A stretch of DNA of 64,000 nucleotides from Lachnospiraceae bacterium UBA7589 (GCA_002476495.1 DLKL01000051.1:1-64000); one strand, 5' to 3'; shown: positions 37,039 through 46,384, numbered from the stretch's first letter. A program made the numbers and translations. The notes: generated by a model from the letters alone, not told the origin.

Positions 37039-38370
37039 ATGAATATATTGTTGGTTTCTCTGGGCTGCGATAAGAATTTGTGCGACAGTGAGGCAATGCT
37101 GGGTATATTACAAAAAAATAATTATAATATTACAAATGACGAAGCATTGGCTGATGTGGTGGTAATTAATACCTGCAGCTTTATACATGATGCAATGGAA
37201 GAGAGTATTAATACCATTTTGGAAATGGCCAGGCTTAAGAAAAAAAGATTAAAGTATCTTATTGTAACCGGGTGTCTTGCACAACGGTTTAAGGATGAGA
37301 TATTTGATGAAATTCCGGAGATTGATGCCTGCCTTGGAGCTGCAAGCTTTGACCATATTGTTGATGCAATCAGGGAACTGGAACACAAATCAAGGGTTTC
37401 CATGTATGATGACCCGGACAGACTGGCTTTGACAGATGTACCTAAGGTTATTACATCCGGTACATTTATGGGATATCTGAAAATTGCTGAGGGATGCGAT
37501 AAATTTTGCACATATTGTGTTATTCCCCATATAAGAGGGCATTACAGAAGTGTTCCAATGGAAAAGCTTGTGAAGGAGGCAGACTATATGGCTTCAATGG
37601 GTATACGGGAGCTGGTTCTTGTTGCCCAGGAAACAACCTGTTACGGAACAGATATTTACGGTAAAAAGTCATTGGCAGAACTGGTAAGACGTCTTGCCGG
37701 AATTGAAGGTATTGAGTGGATAAGGCTCATGTATTGCTATCCGGAGGAAATTGATAGTGAGCTGATAGAACTGTTTGCTACAGAAAAAAAACTTTGTAAA
37801 TATATTGATATGCCTTTACAGCATTGTGAGGATAACATTCTTTCCCGTATGGGAAGGAAAACAGATAAAAAATCAATAATGGGTGTTATAGGAGCATTAA
37901 GAAAAAATTGTCCGGATATAGCAATAAGAACCACCTTTATAACAGGATTTCCGGGAGAAACAGAGGAAAATCACGATGCACTTCTTCGGTTTATTGACGA
38001 GGTGGAATTTGACAGACTCGGAGTCTTTACATATTCAAGAGAAGATGGAACTCCGGCGGCGGATTTTCCAAATCAGGTAGACGGAAAACTTGCAGAAAAA
38101 TGGAGAAATGAAATTATGGAGCTTCAGCAGGATATTTCTCTTGAAAAAAACAGCCGGCTCATAGGGACTGTACAAAAGGTAATAATTGAAGGATATTCCC
38201 CTGATGAGGACATATATATAGGGCGTACCTACAGGGATGCACCTAATGTGGATGGTCTTGTGTTTGTTGAATGCGATTATGAGCTGATTTCGGGAACTAT
38301 AGTTGATGTATTGATTAAGGATGCAGGTCCATATGATTTAATAGGAGGAATAACAGATGAACTTACCTAA
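37039..38370 (+). CDS. rimO: Ribosomal protein S12 methylthiotransferase
   Basis: RimO adds a methylthio group to an Asp of ribosomal protein S12 by radical SAM chemistry. The 443-residue protein has the N-terminal UPF0004 domain (NILLVSLGCDKNLCDSE, NTCSFI, VTGCLAQ), then the radical SAM motif C153-x3-C157-x2-C160 in CDKFCTYCVIP. A C-terminal TRAM domain follows (about 380-443). I place the start at ATG 37039 by family alignment; ATG 37030 (closer to AGGG) and 37012 are alternatives. The start lies at the folD stop, suggesting translational coupling; it then overlaps pgsA by 14 bases. Confidence 0.93.
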   Translation: MNILLVSLGCDKNLCDSEAMLGILQKNNYNITNDEALADVVVINTCSFIHDAMEESINTILEMARLKKKRLKYLIVTGCLAQRFKDEIFDEIPEIDACLGAASFDHIVDAIRELEHKSRVSMYDDPDRLALTDVPKVITSGTFMGYLKIAEGCDKFCTYCVIPHIRGHYRSVPMEKLVKEADYMASMGIRELVLVAQETTCYGTDIYGKKSLAELVRRLAGIEGIEWIRLMYCYPEEIDSELIELFATEKKLCKYIDMPLQHCEDNILSRMGRKTDKKSIMGVIGALRKNCPDIAIRTTFITGFPGETEENHDALLRFIDEVEFDRLGVFTYSREDGTPAADFPNQVDGKLAEKWRNEIMELQQDISLEKNSRLIGTVQKVIIEGYSPDEDIYIGRTYRDAPNVDGLVFVECDYELISGTIVDVLIKDAGPYDLIGGITDELT

Positions 38371-38896
38371 CAAACTTACTATATTAAGAGTTGCACTTAT
38401 ACCGTTTTTTCTGGTTGCTCTTATGGTTGAGGGCATACCATACGGAAAATGGATTGCTGTGTTTATATTCTGTGCAGCCAGCCTGACAGATATGTTAGAT
38501 GGAAAGATAGCCCGTAAATACAATCTTATAACTAATTTTGGCAAATTTATGGACCCCCTGGCAGACAAGCTTCTTGTGTGCTCTGCTATGATTGCCCTTA
38601 TTGAATTGGGCAGAATCCCGGCATGGGTTGTAATTATAATAATTGCAAGAGAATTCATTATAAGCGGTTTCAGACTTGTAGCTTCTGATAATGGAGTTGT
38701 AATAGCAGCCGGATGGTGGGGAAAAGTAAAAACAGTTGTACAGATGATAATGATAATTGTTATAATATGTAACTTTGGAGGAAAACCGGCAGAAATTATT
38801 GAACAGATTCTTATATATGCCGCTTTAGTGCTTACGATTATATCTCTTGTTGATTACCTTGTAAAAAACAGAGGAGTTCTATCAGAGGTTAAATAA
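38357..38896 (+). CDS. pgsA: Phosphatidylglycerophosphate synthase
   Basis: PgsA joins CDP-diacylglycerol and glycerol 3-phosphate, the committed step to phosphatidylglycerol. The 179-residue membrane protein starts MNLPNKLTILRVALIPFF and holds the complete CDP-alcohol phosphotransferase motif (D-x2-D-G-x2-A-R-x8-G-x3-D-x3-D) across TDMLDGKIARKYNLITNFG and KFMDPLAD. Several hydrophobic helices follow. It overlaps rimO by 14 bases and shares one base with the cinA-like gene, a conserved rimO-pgsA-cinA order. Confidence 0.95.
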   Translation: MNLPNKLTILRVALIPFFLVALMVEGIPYGKWIAVFIFCAASLTDMLDGKIARKYNLITNFGKFMDPLADKLLVCSAMIALIELGRIPAWVVIIIIAREFIISGFRLVASDNGVVIAAGWWGKVKTVVQMIMIIVIICNFGGKPAEIIEQILIYAALVLTIISLVDYLVKNRGVLSEVK

Positions 38897-39399
38897 TGAC
38901 AGAAAATGAATATACAGCATTAATATATGATATAGCAGAGCAGCTGGTAGATATGCTCAAAATAAAAAAATATACCATATCTACAGCAGAATCCTGTACA
39001 GGTGGAATGATTTCCACGGCTATTGTTGATATTCCAGGGGCATCCTGGGTTTTAAACGAGGCTCATGTAACCTACTCGAATGATTCAAAAATGAGGATTT
39101 TGGGAGTCAGGGAAAAGACCCTGGATGAATTTGGAGCTGTGTCAGGAGAAACAGCAAGGGAAATGGTAAGAGGAGCTGCAAAGATTGCCTGTGCAGATTG
39201 CGCGATAGCAGTTACGGGAACAGCGGGACCCGATGGAGGAACAAAAGAAAAGCCTGTGGGGACAGTGTATGCCGGATTTTTTCTGAAAGGAGAAATTCAG
39301 GTAGTAAGATATAATTTCACAGGAAACAGACAAGAGGTAAGAAGAGCAACAACCTGTAATACTCTCAGACATATGCTGGAGTGGCTGGAAAAACAGTAA
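38896..39399 (+). CDS. CinA C-terminal domain, nicotinamide-nucleotide amidase type
   Basis: This 167-residue protein corresponds to only the C-terminal (PncC) domain of CinA, which deamidates nicotinamide mononucleotide. Family motifs are AESCTGGMISTAIVDIPGAS, NDSKMRILGV and VTGTAGPDGG. The N-terminal MoaB-like domain of full-length CinA is absent, and nothing upstream resembles it, so this is a stand-alone form rather than a truncation. It overlaps pgsA by one base (TAATG). Confidence 0.92.
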   Translation: MTENEYTALIYDIAEQLVDMLKIKKYTISTAESCTGGMISTAIVDIPGASWVLNEAHVTYSNDSKMRILGVREKTLDEFGAVSGETAREMVRGAAKIACADCAIAVTGTAGPDGGTKEKPVGTVYAGFFLKGEIQVVRYNFTGNRQEVRRATTCNTLRHMLEWLEKQ

Positions 39400-39429
39400 A
39401 ACCATACCAGTTTTATAATGCATTATTTT

Positions 39430-39476
39430 AAGGCAGTTTTAAGAAAAATAATTAAAGATTTTCTTAAAATTGCCTT
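39430..39476 (+). terminator. Long-stem terminator-like hairpin after the cinA-like gene
   Basis: An 18-bp stem with one G-T pair (39430-39447 with 39459-39476) and an 11-base loop. The T tract is weak (gattt). The right arm overlaps the -35 of the next promoter. Confidence 0.7.
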
Positions 39477-39503
39477 GATTTAATGACGAAAAAAGTATAT
39501 TAT
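39475..39503 (+). promoter_or_regulatory. Putative promoter of the sodium-pump operon
   Basis: TTGATT (39475-39480), 17 bases and TATTAT (39498-39503). About 20 bases downstream a small dyad GGTC-TTATTT-GACC (39521-39534) lies in the leader and could be an operator or hairpin. Confidence 0.5.
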
Positions 39504-39561
39504 GATAGACGGAAGAAATTGGTCTTATTTGACCTAAAATAAATAAAATGGAGGACTAAAA

Positions 39562-40986
39562 ATGGGTAACAAACTTAGCTTGTCTGCAAGCGACAGAATT
39601 GCGAATTTGCTGGACGACGCGAGCTTTGTTGAAGTGGGTGCCTATGTTACAGCAAGAAGCACCGATTTCAACATTACAGCAAAGGATACTCCAAAAGACG
39701 GTGTAATAACCGGATATGGTGTGATTAATGGTAAATTAGTCTATGTTTACAGCCAGGATGCATCAGTACTTGGCGGAGCAATAGGCGAGATGCATGCAAA
39801 AAAAATTGCCGGAATCTACGATATGGCAATGAAGGTAGGAGCACCGGTTATCGGTCTTGTTGATTGCGCAGGATTAAGACTTCAGGAAGCAACAGATGCG
39901 ATGAATGCTTTCGGAGAGCTGTATCTTAAGCAGACACTTGCTTCAGGTGTGGTTCCACAGATTACGGCTATATTCGGAAATTGTGGAGGAGGAGCGGCAT
40001 TAATCCCTGCTCTTACGGATTTTACTTTTATGACCGAGGAAAATTCCAGACTTTTTGTGAACAGTCCTAATGCCCTGAATGGTAATTATACAGCTAAGCT
40101 TGATACAGCGGATGCACAATATCTTGGCAAAAATACAGCACTGGTAGACAGAATATGTGAGGATGATGCAACCCTTCTTTCCGAGATAAGAGCATTGGTT
40201 GACATGCTGCCTTCAAATAATATTGAAGACGAAGCGGCTGAGTGTATCGATGACTTAAACAGAATCATACCTGATTTAGACAGCTTTTCGGGAAATGCAA
40301 GAGCTGTGCTTTTGAATATTGCTGATAATAATCACTTCTTTGAAGTTAAGAAGGATTACGGCAGTGATATGGTAACAGGATTTATTAAGCTTAACGGAGC
40401 TTCTGTTGGATGCGTGGCAAACCAGATTGAAGACGGAAATGATATGATTTCAGCCAAGGGAGCAGAACTTGCGGCAGACTTTGTCAACTTCTGTGATGCA
40501 TTTAATATTCCTGTGCTCACACTTGTCAATACAAAGGGATTTGTGGCAACTGTAGATAATGAGAAGCTTATGGCAGCTGCAGCAGCTAAGCTGACATACG
40601 CATTTGCTAATGCAACAGTGCCAAAGGTTACACTTGTTATGGGAGATGCCTTCGGAACTGCATATACTATTATGAATTCAAAAGCAATCGGAGCAGATAT
40701 GGTTTATGCATGGCCAAAGGCTAAGATAGGAACCATGGATCCTGAGATGGCAGTAAAGATTATGTATGAAAAGGAAATAGCAGAGGCCAAGGATAAGGTT
40801 GCGGCTGTTGATTCCTATAAGAAGGCTTATACTGAGCTGCAGTCAAGTGCACTTGCTGCGGCAAAGAGAGGATATATTGATGATATCATTGAGCCGGATG
40901 CAACTAGAAAACGTGTTATTGCTGCTTTTGATATGCTGTATAGCAAAAAGGAAGAAAGACCTTATAAGAAGCATGGAGCAGTTTAA
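39562..40986 (+). CDS. Carboxyltransferase subunit, MmdA/12S-like, diverged
   Basis: This 474-residue protein has the crotonase-like double fold of acyl-CoA carboxyltransferases (methylmalonyl-CoA decarboxylase alpha, transcarboxylase 12S, propionyl-CoA carboxylase beta). Clear family matches are VYSQDASVLGGAIGEMHAKK, TLASGVVPQI, ALTDFTFM and MNSKAIGADMVYAWP. Several substrate-site motifs differ: CAGLRLQEA instead of the usual GGARIQEG, GNCGGGAA instead of GPCAGGA, and the GGIIRHGAK-type acyl-CoA motif before the last third is absent (here NEKLMAAAAAKLTYAF). It is about 35 residues shorter than typical MmdA. It is the first gene of an operon with gamma, biotin carrier, beta and 5S-type subunits. 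The true substrate may not be methylmalonyl-CoA. Confidence 0.85.
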   Translation: MGNKLSLSASDRIANLLDDASFVEVGAYVTARSTDFNITAKDTPKDGVITGYGVINGKLVYVYSQDASVLGGAIGEMHAKKIAGIYDMAMKVGAPVIGLVDCAGLRLQEATDAMNAFGELYLKQTLASGVVPQITAIFGNCGGGAALIPALTDFTFMTEENSRLFVNSPNALNGNYTAKLDTADAQYLGKNTALVDRICEDDATLLSEIRALVDMLPSNNIEDEAAECIDDLNRIIPDLDSFSGNARAVLLNIADNNHFFEVKKDYGSDMVTGFIKLNGASVGCVANQIEDGNDMISAKGAELAADFVNFCDAFNIPVLTLVNTKGFVATVDNEKLMAAAAAKLTYAFANATVPKVTLVMGDAFGTAYTIMNSKAIGADMVYAWPKAKIGTMDPEMAVKIMYEKEIAEAKDKVAAVDSYKKAYTELQSSALAAAKRGYIDDIIEPDATRKRVIAAFDMLYSKKEERPYKKHGAV

Positions 40987-41003
40987 GAAGAGGTGACAAC
41001 TAA

Positions 41004-41972
41004 ATGAAAATTAAAAAAATATTATTATTAGTTTCCATGTTAGCTGTTATGTTTTCATTGGCCGGTTGTGATAATAACAAGGAAAAGCCTTTTGATTATG
41101 ATGAAAAGGAGATTGTGCTTAATACAATGTCAAGCTTTTTGACATATTCAAATATTTCCGAAGATTACGTGGATTATTATTTAAATAGCGGCACAGATTT
41201 TGAAAAGTCGGCAATAGATGGTATGAAGCAGGCACAGAATACTGACAAGGTCGGTGAATTCGAAGATTATTCTCTTTATGCTGAGGCAGTCAGCAACAAT
41301 ACATTTACTATTGACATGGTAGATGCGGATATTGTCAATGAGGATGATTATGTTTCTGTAAGTATAATTAACAAGGCTGCTGACAGAGATGTGAAGATAA
41401 CAGTTAAGTATGTGGAAAATGCAGATTATTACATGATGTATAATGAGCTTGGAGCTCAGATTAACGAAAGTACGGTTACACAGGCACTCCTTAATGAGTA
41501 CTATACATCGGGAGCAGATCCTGAAACCATTATAGCCGGCTATGGGTGTAAAAATCTTCAGGAATTTGTAGAGCTTCAGAAGGAGCAGACCATGCTTGAG
41601 CAGGGAATATACAAATATATTCCTGAGGAAATGGTTGTTGCAGCGGTCTACTCAAAGGGTGAGCTTATGAAGCAGGCAGGAATTAATACCCTTATCGGAA
41701 TGGGAACAGTATTCGTTGTGCTTATTTTCATCTCCTTTATTATTTCCCTGATGAAGTTTTTACCTGCACTCTTTGCAAAAAAACCAAAGGTTGAAGTTAA
41801 GGAAGCAGCAAAGCCTGTACAGGCTCAGGCCACACAGGAGGAAGAGAATCTTGTGTCTGACAGCGAGCTTGCAGCTGTTATAACAGCTGCAATTTATGCA
41901 TCATCAGGAAATGAAGGGGCAGTCAGCAGGGATACACTGGTTGTCCGTTCAATTAGGAGAGTAAAGAGATAA
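41004..41972 (+). CDS. OadG-family sodium pump decarboxylase gamma subunit, lipoprotein form
   Basis: This 322-residue protein starts with a lipoprotein signal (lipobox LAGC, C22), then an extracellular domain of about 205 residues. One membrane helix follows (about 230-255, GMGTVFVVLIFISFIISLM) in the OadG style, then a cytoplasmic tail with a Pro/Ala/Gln-rich stretch and the ITAAIYASSG...VVRSIRRVKR end seen in OadG/MmdE-like proteins. Classical OadG is under 100 residues, so the large lipidated extracellular domain is an addition. It should tether the carboxyltransferases and biotin carrier to the beta subunit. Confidence 0.82.
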   Translation: MKIKKILLLVSMLAVMFSLAGCDNNKEKPFDYDEKEIVLNTMSSFLTYSNISEDYVDYYLNSGTDFEKSAIDGMKQAQNTDKVGEFEDYSLYAEAVSNNTFTIDMVDADIVNEDDYVSVSIINKAADRDVKITVKYVENADYYMMYNELGAQINESTVTQALLNEYYTSGADPETIIAGYGCKNLQEFVELQKEQTMLEQGIYKYIPEEMVVAAVYSKGELMKQAGINTLIGMGTVFVVLIFISFIISLMKFLPALFAKKPKVEVKEAAKPVQAQATQEEENLVSDSELAAVITAAIYASSGNEGAVSRDTLVVRSIRRVKR

Positions 41973-41999
41973 TATATTTGTTTATAGGAGGACATTAGT

Positions 42000-42362
42000 A
42001 TGAAAAATTATAGAATTACCGTTAATGGTACAGCGTATGACGTAGCAGTTGAGGAATTAGGTGCAGGAGCAGCACCTGCGGTACCTGCAGCACCTGCCTC
42101 AAAGGCAGCACCTGCAGCACCTGCTCCAAAGGCAACAGGCAATGCAGGCTCAATCACAGTTGAATCTCCAATGCCTGGTAAAATTTTAAGTGTAAAGGCT
42201 TCTGTAGGTTCTTCGGTTAAAAAGGGTGAGGTAATACTTATCCTTGAGGCTATGAAGATGGAGAATGAGGTTGTTGCACCTTCAGATGGTACAGTAGCAA
42301 GTATTAATGTTTCTGCCGGAGACGCTGTTGAGGCAGGAGATGTTTTGGCAACTTTAAACTAA
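42000..42362 (+). CDS. Biotin carboxyl carrier subunit
   Basis: This 120-residue protein ends in a biotinyl domain with EAMKMENEV; the biotinylated lysine is K86, 34 residues from the C-terminus as usual. Residues about 20-45 form an Ala/Pro linker (repeated AAPAAPA) typical of GcdC/MmdC and transcarboxylase 1.3S subunits, allowing the biotin arm to swing between active sites. AGGAGG precedes the ATG. It sits between the gamma and beta subunits and is the only biotin carrier in the operon, so both carboxyltransferases probably use it. Confidence 0.93.
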   Translation: MKNYRITVNGTAYDVAVEELGAGAAPAVPAAPASKAAPAAPAPKATGNAGSITVESPMPGKILSVKASVGSSVKKGEVILILEAMKMENEVVAPSDGTVASINVSAGDAVEAGDVLATLN

Positions 42363-42394
42363 TTTGTACCTAAAAACAGGAGGTAAACAGCTAA

Positions 42395-43525
42395 ATGAGC
42401 GGATTTGTAGATATATTAGAAAATCTCGCCCTTCAGACCGGCTTTGCAACCCTTACATGGAAGCATTATATTATGATTATTGTAGCCTGCTTCTTTATGT
42501 ATCTTGCAATAGTCAAGGGATTTGAACCATTACTTTTAGTACCTATTTCTTTTGGTATGTTCCTGGTTAATATGTTCCCTGCAATTATTGAAGAGGGCGG
42601 ATTGTTACACTTTTTTTACTTGCTGGACGAGTGGAGCATATTGCCATCTCTCATATTCATGGGAGTCGGAGCCATGACAGATTTTGGACCACTTATTGCC
42701 AATCCGAAAAGTTTTTTGCTTGGTGCGGCTGCCCAGTTCGGAATTTATGCAGCCTATTTCCTTGCGTTCCTTATGGGATTCAATGGCAAGGAAGCAGCAG
42801 CAATTTCCATAATCGGTGGTGCTGACGGACCTACTTCCATATTCCTTGCCGGTAAGCTTGGAATGGGTGGAACTCTTATGGGACCTATAGCAGTAGCGGC
42901 ATATTCTTATATGGCACTTGTTCCTGTTATTCAGCCACCTATTATGAAATTACTTACAACCGAGAAGGAACGTAAGATTAAGATGGGTCAGTTACGTCCG
43001 GTTACAAAATTGGAGAAAATACTTTTCCCAATAATCGTTACCCTTGTAGTTGTTCTTATTCTTCCTACAACAGCACCGTTGGTTGGTATGCTTATGCTGG
43101 GAAATCTCTTTAGGGAATGTGGTGTAGTTAAGCAGCTTACTGAAACCGCATCTAATGCAATGATGTATATTGTGGTTATACTGCTTGGAACTTCGGTAGG
43201 TGCTACAACAAGCGCAGATGCATTCTTACAGCTTAGCACACTTAAGATAGTTTTACTTGGTCTTATTGCCTTTGCCTTTGGTACAGCGGCGGGAGTTCTG
43301 TTCGGCAAGCTGATGTGCAAGGTTACTAAGGGCAAGGTTAACCCGCTTATAGGTTCGGCAGGTGTTTCGGCTGTGCCTATGGCAGCCAGAGTATCACAGA
43401 AGGTTGGTGCAGAGGCAGACCCTACAAACTTCCTTCTTATGAATGCTATGGGACCTAATGTGGCAGGTGTTATCGGTACAGCAGTTGCCGCTGGTACATT
43501 TCTGGCTATATTTGGTGTTTCATAA
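42395..43525 (+). CDS. oadB: Sodium-translocating decarboxylase beta subunit
   Basis: This 376-residue polytopic membrane protein decarboxylates carboxybiotin and exports sodium ions. Diagnostic segments are [34 protein letters not shown] with the essential Asp of the GGADGPT loop, and the C-terminal [18 protein letters not shown] plus [17 protein letters not shown]. OadB, MmdB and GcdB are nearly indistinguishable by sequence, so the name reflects the family. AGGAGG lies upstream. Confidence 0.95.
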   Translation: MSGFVDILENLALQTGFATLTWKHYIMIIVACFFMYLAIVKGFEPLLLVPISFGMFLVNMFPAIIEEGGLLHFFYLLDEWSILPSLIFMGVGAMTDFGPLIANPKSFLLGAAAQFGIYAAYFLAFLMGFNGKEAAAISIIGGADGPTSIFLAGKLGMGGTLMGPIAVAAYSYMALVPVIQPPIMKLLTTEKERKIKMGQLRPVTKLEKILFPIIVTLVVVLILPTTAPLVGMLMLGNLFRECGVVKQLTETASNAMMYIVVILLGTSVGATTSADAFLQLSTLKIVLLGLIAFAFGTAAGVLFGKLMCKVTKGKVNPLIGSAGVSAVPMAARVSQKVGAEADPTNFLLMNAMGPNVAGVIGTAVAAGTFLAIFGVS

Positions 43526-43544
43526 AATAAAGGAGGTAAATTAA

Positions 43545-44954
43545 ATGTCTGTAGAAAAAAAACCGGTAAAGATTACCGAAACTATATTGCGTGATGCTCA
43601 CCAGTCTCTTATTGCAACAAGAATGACTACCGAGCAGATGCTCCCAATTATTGATAAGATGGATAAGGTTGGCTATCATTCTGTGGAATGCTGGGGTGGA
43701 GCAACCTTTGATGCGTGCCTGCGTTTTCTTAAGGAGGATCCATGGGAGAGACTTAGAAAGCTTAGGGATGGATTCAAAAATACAAAGCTTCAGATGCTTT
43801 TCCGAGGACAGAATATTCTTGGATATCGTCATTATGCCGATGATGTTGTTGAATATTTTGTTCAGAAGTCAATTGCTAACGGTATTGATATCATAAGAAT
43901 TTTTGATTGTCTTAATGACTTGAGAAACCTTGAGACTGCTGTTAAGGCAGCAAACAAAGAAAAGGGACATGCCCAGGTTGCACTTTCTTATACATTAGGA
44001 GAGGCTTATACTCTTGACTACTGGAAGGAAACTGCTAAGAGAATCGAAGATATGGGTGCTAATTCAATCTGTATAAAGGATATGGCAGGACTCCTTGTTC
44101 CTTATGCAGCTACAGAGCTGGTTACAGCACTTAAAGAGAGTACATCTCTTCCTATCCAGCTTCATACACATTATACTTCAGGTGTTGCTTCAATGACTTA
44201 TCTTAAGGCAGTAGAAGCAGGCTGCGATGTGATTGATACAGCCATGTCACCTCTTGCAATGGGTACAAGCCAGCCTGCTACTGAGGTTATGGCTAAGACT
44301 TTTGAGGGTACACCATATGATCCGGGCTTTGACCAGAATCTTTTAGCTGAAATTGCTGATTACTTTAAACCAATGAGGGAAGAATGGCTTGCAAGCGGAC
44401 TTCTTAATCCAAAGGTTATGGGCGTTAATATTAAGACTCTTCTTTATCAGGTACCTGGTGGTATGCTTTCAAACCTTGTGTCCCAGCTTAAGGAAATGAA
44501 TGCCGAGGATAAGTTTGACGAGGTGCTTGAGGAGGTTCCAAGAGTCCGTAAAGACTTTGGCGAGCCACCACTTGTTACACCTTCAAGCCAGATTGTCGGT
44601 ACACAGGCAGTTCTCAATGTTGTGACAGGTGAGAGATATAAGATGTGTACTAAGGAGTCAAAAGCATTAGTTGGAGGAGAGTACGGACAGACAGTATCTC
44701 CAATGAATCCTGAGGTTGTCAAGAAGGTTATTGGAGACAAGAAGCCAATTACCTGCAGACCTGCTGATTTACTTGAGAATGAGCTTGATAAGCTGGAAAA
44801 GGAAATGGCTCAGTACAAGAGACAGGATGAGGATGTTCTCACATATGCTCTTTTCCCACAGGTTGCCATGGATTTCTTTAAGTATAGAGAGGCACAGGAT
44901 ACCGGTATAGATGCAAGTCTTGCAAATACCGATAATAAGACATATCCTGTATAA
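43545..44954 (+). CDS. oadA: Oxaloacetate decarboxylase alpha / transcarboxylase 5S carboxyltransferase
   Basis: This 469-residue TIM-barrel carboxyltransferase handles oxaloacetate/pyruvate. Active-site residues sit at the same numbers as in characterised OadA: D17 in ETILRDAHQS, carbamylated K178 in ICIKDMAG, and metal ligands H207 and H209 in LHTHYTSG. The C-terminal half (GGMLSNLVSQLKE onwards) is the PYC_OADA domain. It lacks the C-terminal biotin domain of classical OadA and must use the separate carrier at 42000. AGGAGG precedes ATG 43545. It is the last gene of the operon. Confidence 0.92.
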   Translation: MSVEKKPVKITETILRDAHQSLIATRMTTEQMLPIIDKMDKVGYHSVECWGGATFDACLRFLKEDPWERLRKLRDGFKNTKLQMLFRGQNILGYRHYADDVVEYFVQKSIANGIDIIRIFDCLNDLRNLETAVKAANKEKGHAQVALSYTLGEAYTLDYWKETAKRIEDMGANSICIKDMAGLLVPYAATELVTALKESTSLPIQLHTHYTSGVASMTYLKAVEAGCDVIDTAMSPLAMGTSQPATEVMAKTFEGTPYDPGFDQNLLAEIADYFKPMREEWLASGLLNPKVMGVNIKTLLYQVPGGMLSNLVSQLKEMNAEDKFDEVLEEVPRVRKDFGEPPLVTPSSQIVGTQAVLNVVTGERYKMCTKESKALVGGEYGQTVSPMNPEVVKKVIGDKKPITCRPADLLENELDKLEKEMAQYKRQDEDVLTYALFPQVAMDFFKYREAQDTGIDASLANTDNKTYPV

Positions 44955-45027
44955 ATAACAAGGTGAGTTTATCACAAGCTTTGAACTAATATAGGAAATG
45001 GTAATTAATTTTCTATAAGCTAAAAGC

Positions 45028-45065
45028 AAATAAGGATGTCGCAGCCGGTGACATCCTTATTTTTT
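45028..45065 (+). terminator. Sodium-pump operon terminator
   Basis: A perfect 13-bp stem (45028-45040 with 45050-45062), a 9-base loop and T tract. The core GGATGTC/GACATCC matches the rny terminator. Confidence 0.92.
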
Positions 45066-45089
45066 AAAATAATATGAAGAGGCAGAAAA

Positions 45090-46343
45090 ATGAAAGAGGT
45101 TGTTATAGCAGGAGGTGGCGCTTCCGGCATGATGGCAGGAATCATTCTGGGTGAGAAGGGCTACAATGTAACCATAATAGAGAAAAATGACAGATTGGGT
45201 AAAAAGCTTTTTATTACAGGCAAAGGAAGGTGCAATCTGACCAATTGTTGCGATGTGGAAGAACTGTTAAAAAATGTAGTGTCAAATTCCAGGTTTTTGT
45301 ATAGTGCATTTTATGGCTTTACCTCTGAACAGACAATGGATTATTTTGAAGATATGGGAGTGCCTCTTAAGGTTGAGAGGGGGAACAGGGTTTTCCCTGC
45401 CTCCGACCATTCTTCGGATATAATCGGAGCAATGTCAAGGAGACTTAAAGAGCTTAATACAACAATACTTCTTGATACAAGGGTCTGTGATATAATTACA
45501 CAGAAAAATGAAGAAGGAGAAACACTTGTAAAGGAAGTGCACATTGAAGACTCACATGGGAAAAGAAATATATTAAAATCCGAATATGTTGTTATAGCAA
45601 CAGGAGGTAAATCCTACCCGCTGACCGGTTCAACGGGAGATGGATTTAAGTGGGCAAAAAAGCTGGGACTTGATGTGGTAAAGCCTGAACCTGCACTTGT
45701 ACCAATGGAAACAAAGGAAGACTTTTGTAAAGATTTGATGGGTCTTTCCCTTAAAAATGTCAGGACAACATTTGTAACAAAGGTTAAGCAGAGAGAAAAG
45801 GTTATTTATTCAGATTTTGGTGAGATGCTTTTTACACATTTTGGTGTAAGTGGTCCCATGGTTTTAAGCGCATCCTCTTATATAGGTAAATTTATTGAAA
45901 CGGGTGTTACAATGATAATAGATTTAAAGCCTGCGCTTGATGAAAAACAGCTTGATACAAGAATTCTCAGGGATTTTTCAGAGAATATTAACCGCCAGTT
46001 CAGAAATTCCCTCGGAAATCTGCTTCCCAAAAGGCTTATTGATATAGTGATAGAAAAAACCGGGATAACTCCATACAAAGAGGTAAATAAAATAACCAGG
46101 GAGGAGCGTCAAAGACTTATATATGTGCTTAAAAACTTTAAGATAAGTATAACCGGCTTACGTGGCTTTGAAGAGGCAATAATAACAAGGGGAGGGGTTT
46201 CTGTCAAGGAAATTAATCCTCACAATATGGAGTGTAAATCTATAAAAGGTCTGTATTTTGTCGGCGAGGTTTTAGACGTGGATGCACTTACCGGGGGCTT
46301 TAATCTCCAAATAGCCTGGAGTACTGCGGCGGCATTGAGTTAA
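45090..46343 (+). CDS. HI0933/BaiN-family FAD-dependent oxidoreductase
   Basis: This 417-residue flavoprotein has the dinucleotide-binding GGGASG (residues 8-13) and TIIEKNDRLGKKLFITGKGR, with CNLTN directly after, diagnostic of the HI0933 (YhiN/BaiN) family. The C-terminal GLYFVGEVLDVDALTGGFN closes the FAD site. The cellular substrate of the family is mostly unknown; one member acts in bile-acid dehydroxylation, which cannot be assumed here. It precedes cmk and the IspH-S1 fusion, an order seen in other Clostridia. Confidence 0.9.
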   Translation: MKEVVIAGGGASGMMAGIILGEKGYNVTIIEKNDRLGKKLFITGKGRCNLTNCCDVEELLKNVVSNSRFLYSAFYGFTSEQTMDYFEDMGVPLKVERGNRVFPASDHSSDIIGAMSRRLKELNTTILLDTRVCDIITQKNEEGETLVKEVHIEDSHGKRNILKSEYVVIATGGKSYPLTGSTGDGFKWAKKLGLDVVKPEPALVPMETKEDFCKDLMGLSLKNVRTTFVTKVKQREKVIYSDFGEMLFTHFGVSGPMVLSASSYIGKFIETGVTMIIDLKPALDEKQLDTRILRDFSENINRQFRNSLGNLLPKRLIDIVIEKTGITPYKEVNKITREERQRLIYVLKNFKISITGLRGFEEAIITRGGVSVKEINPHNMECKSIKGLYFVGEVLDVDALTGGFNLQIAWSTAAALS

Positions 46344-46384
46344 ATATTATATCAGGAGGAATACCCATTTAGGGAATATTAATT

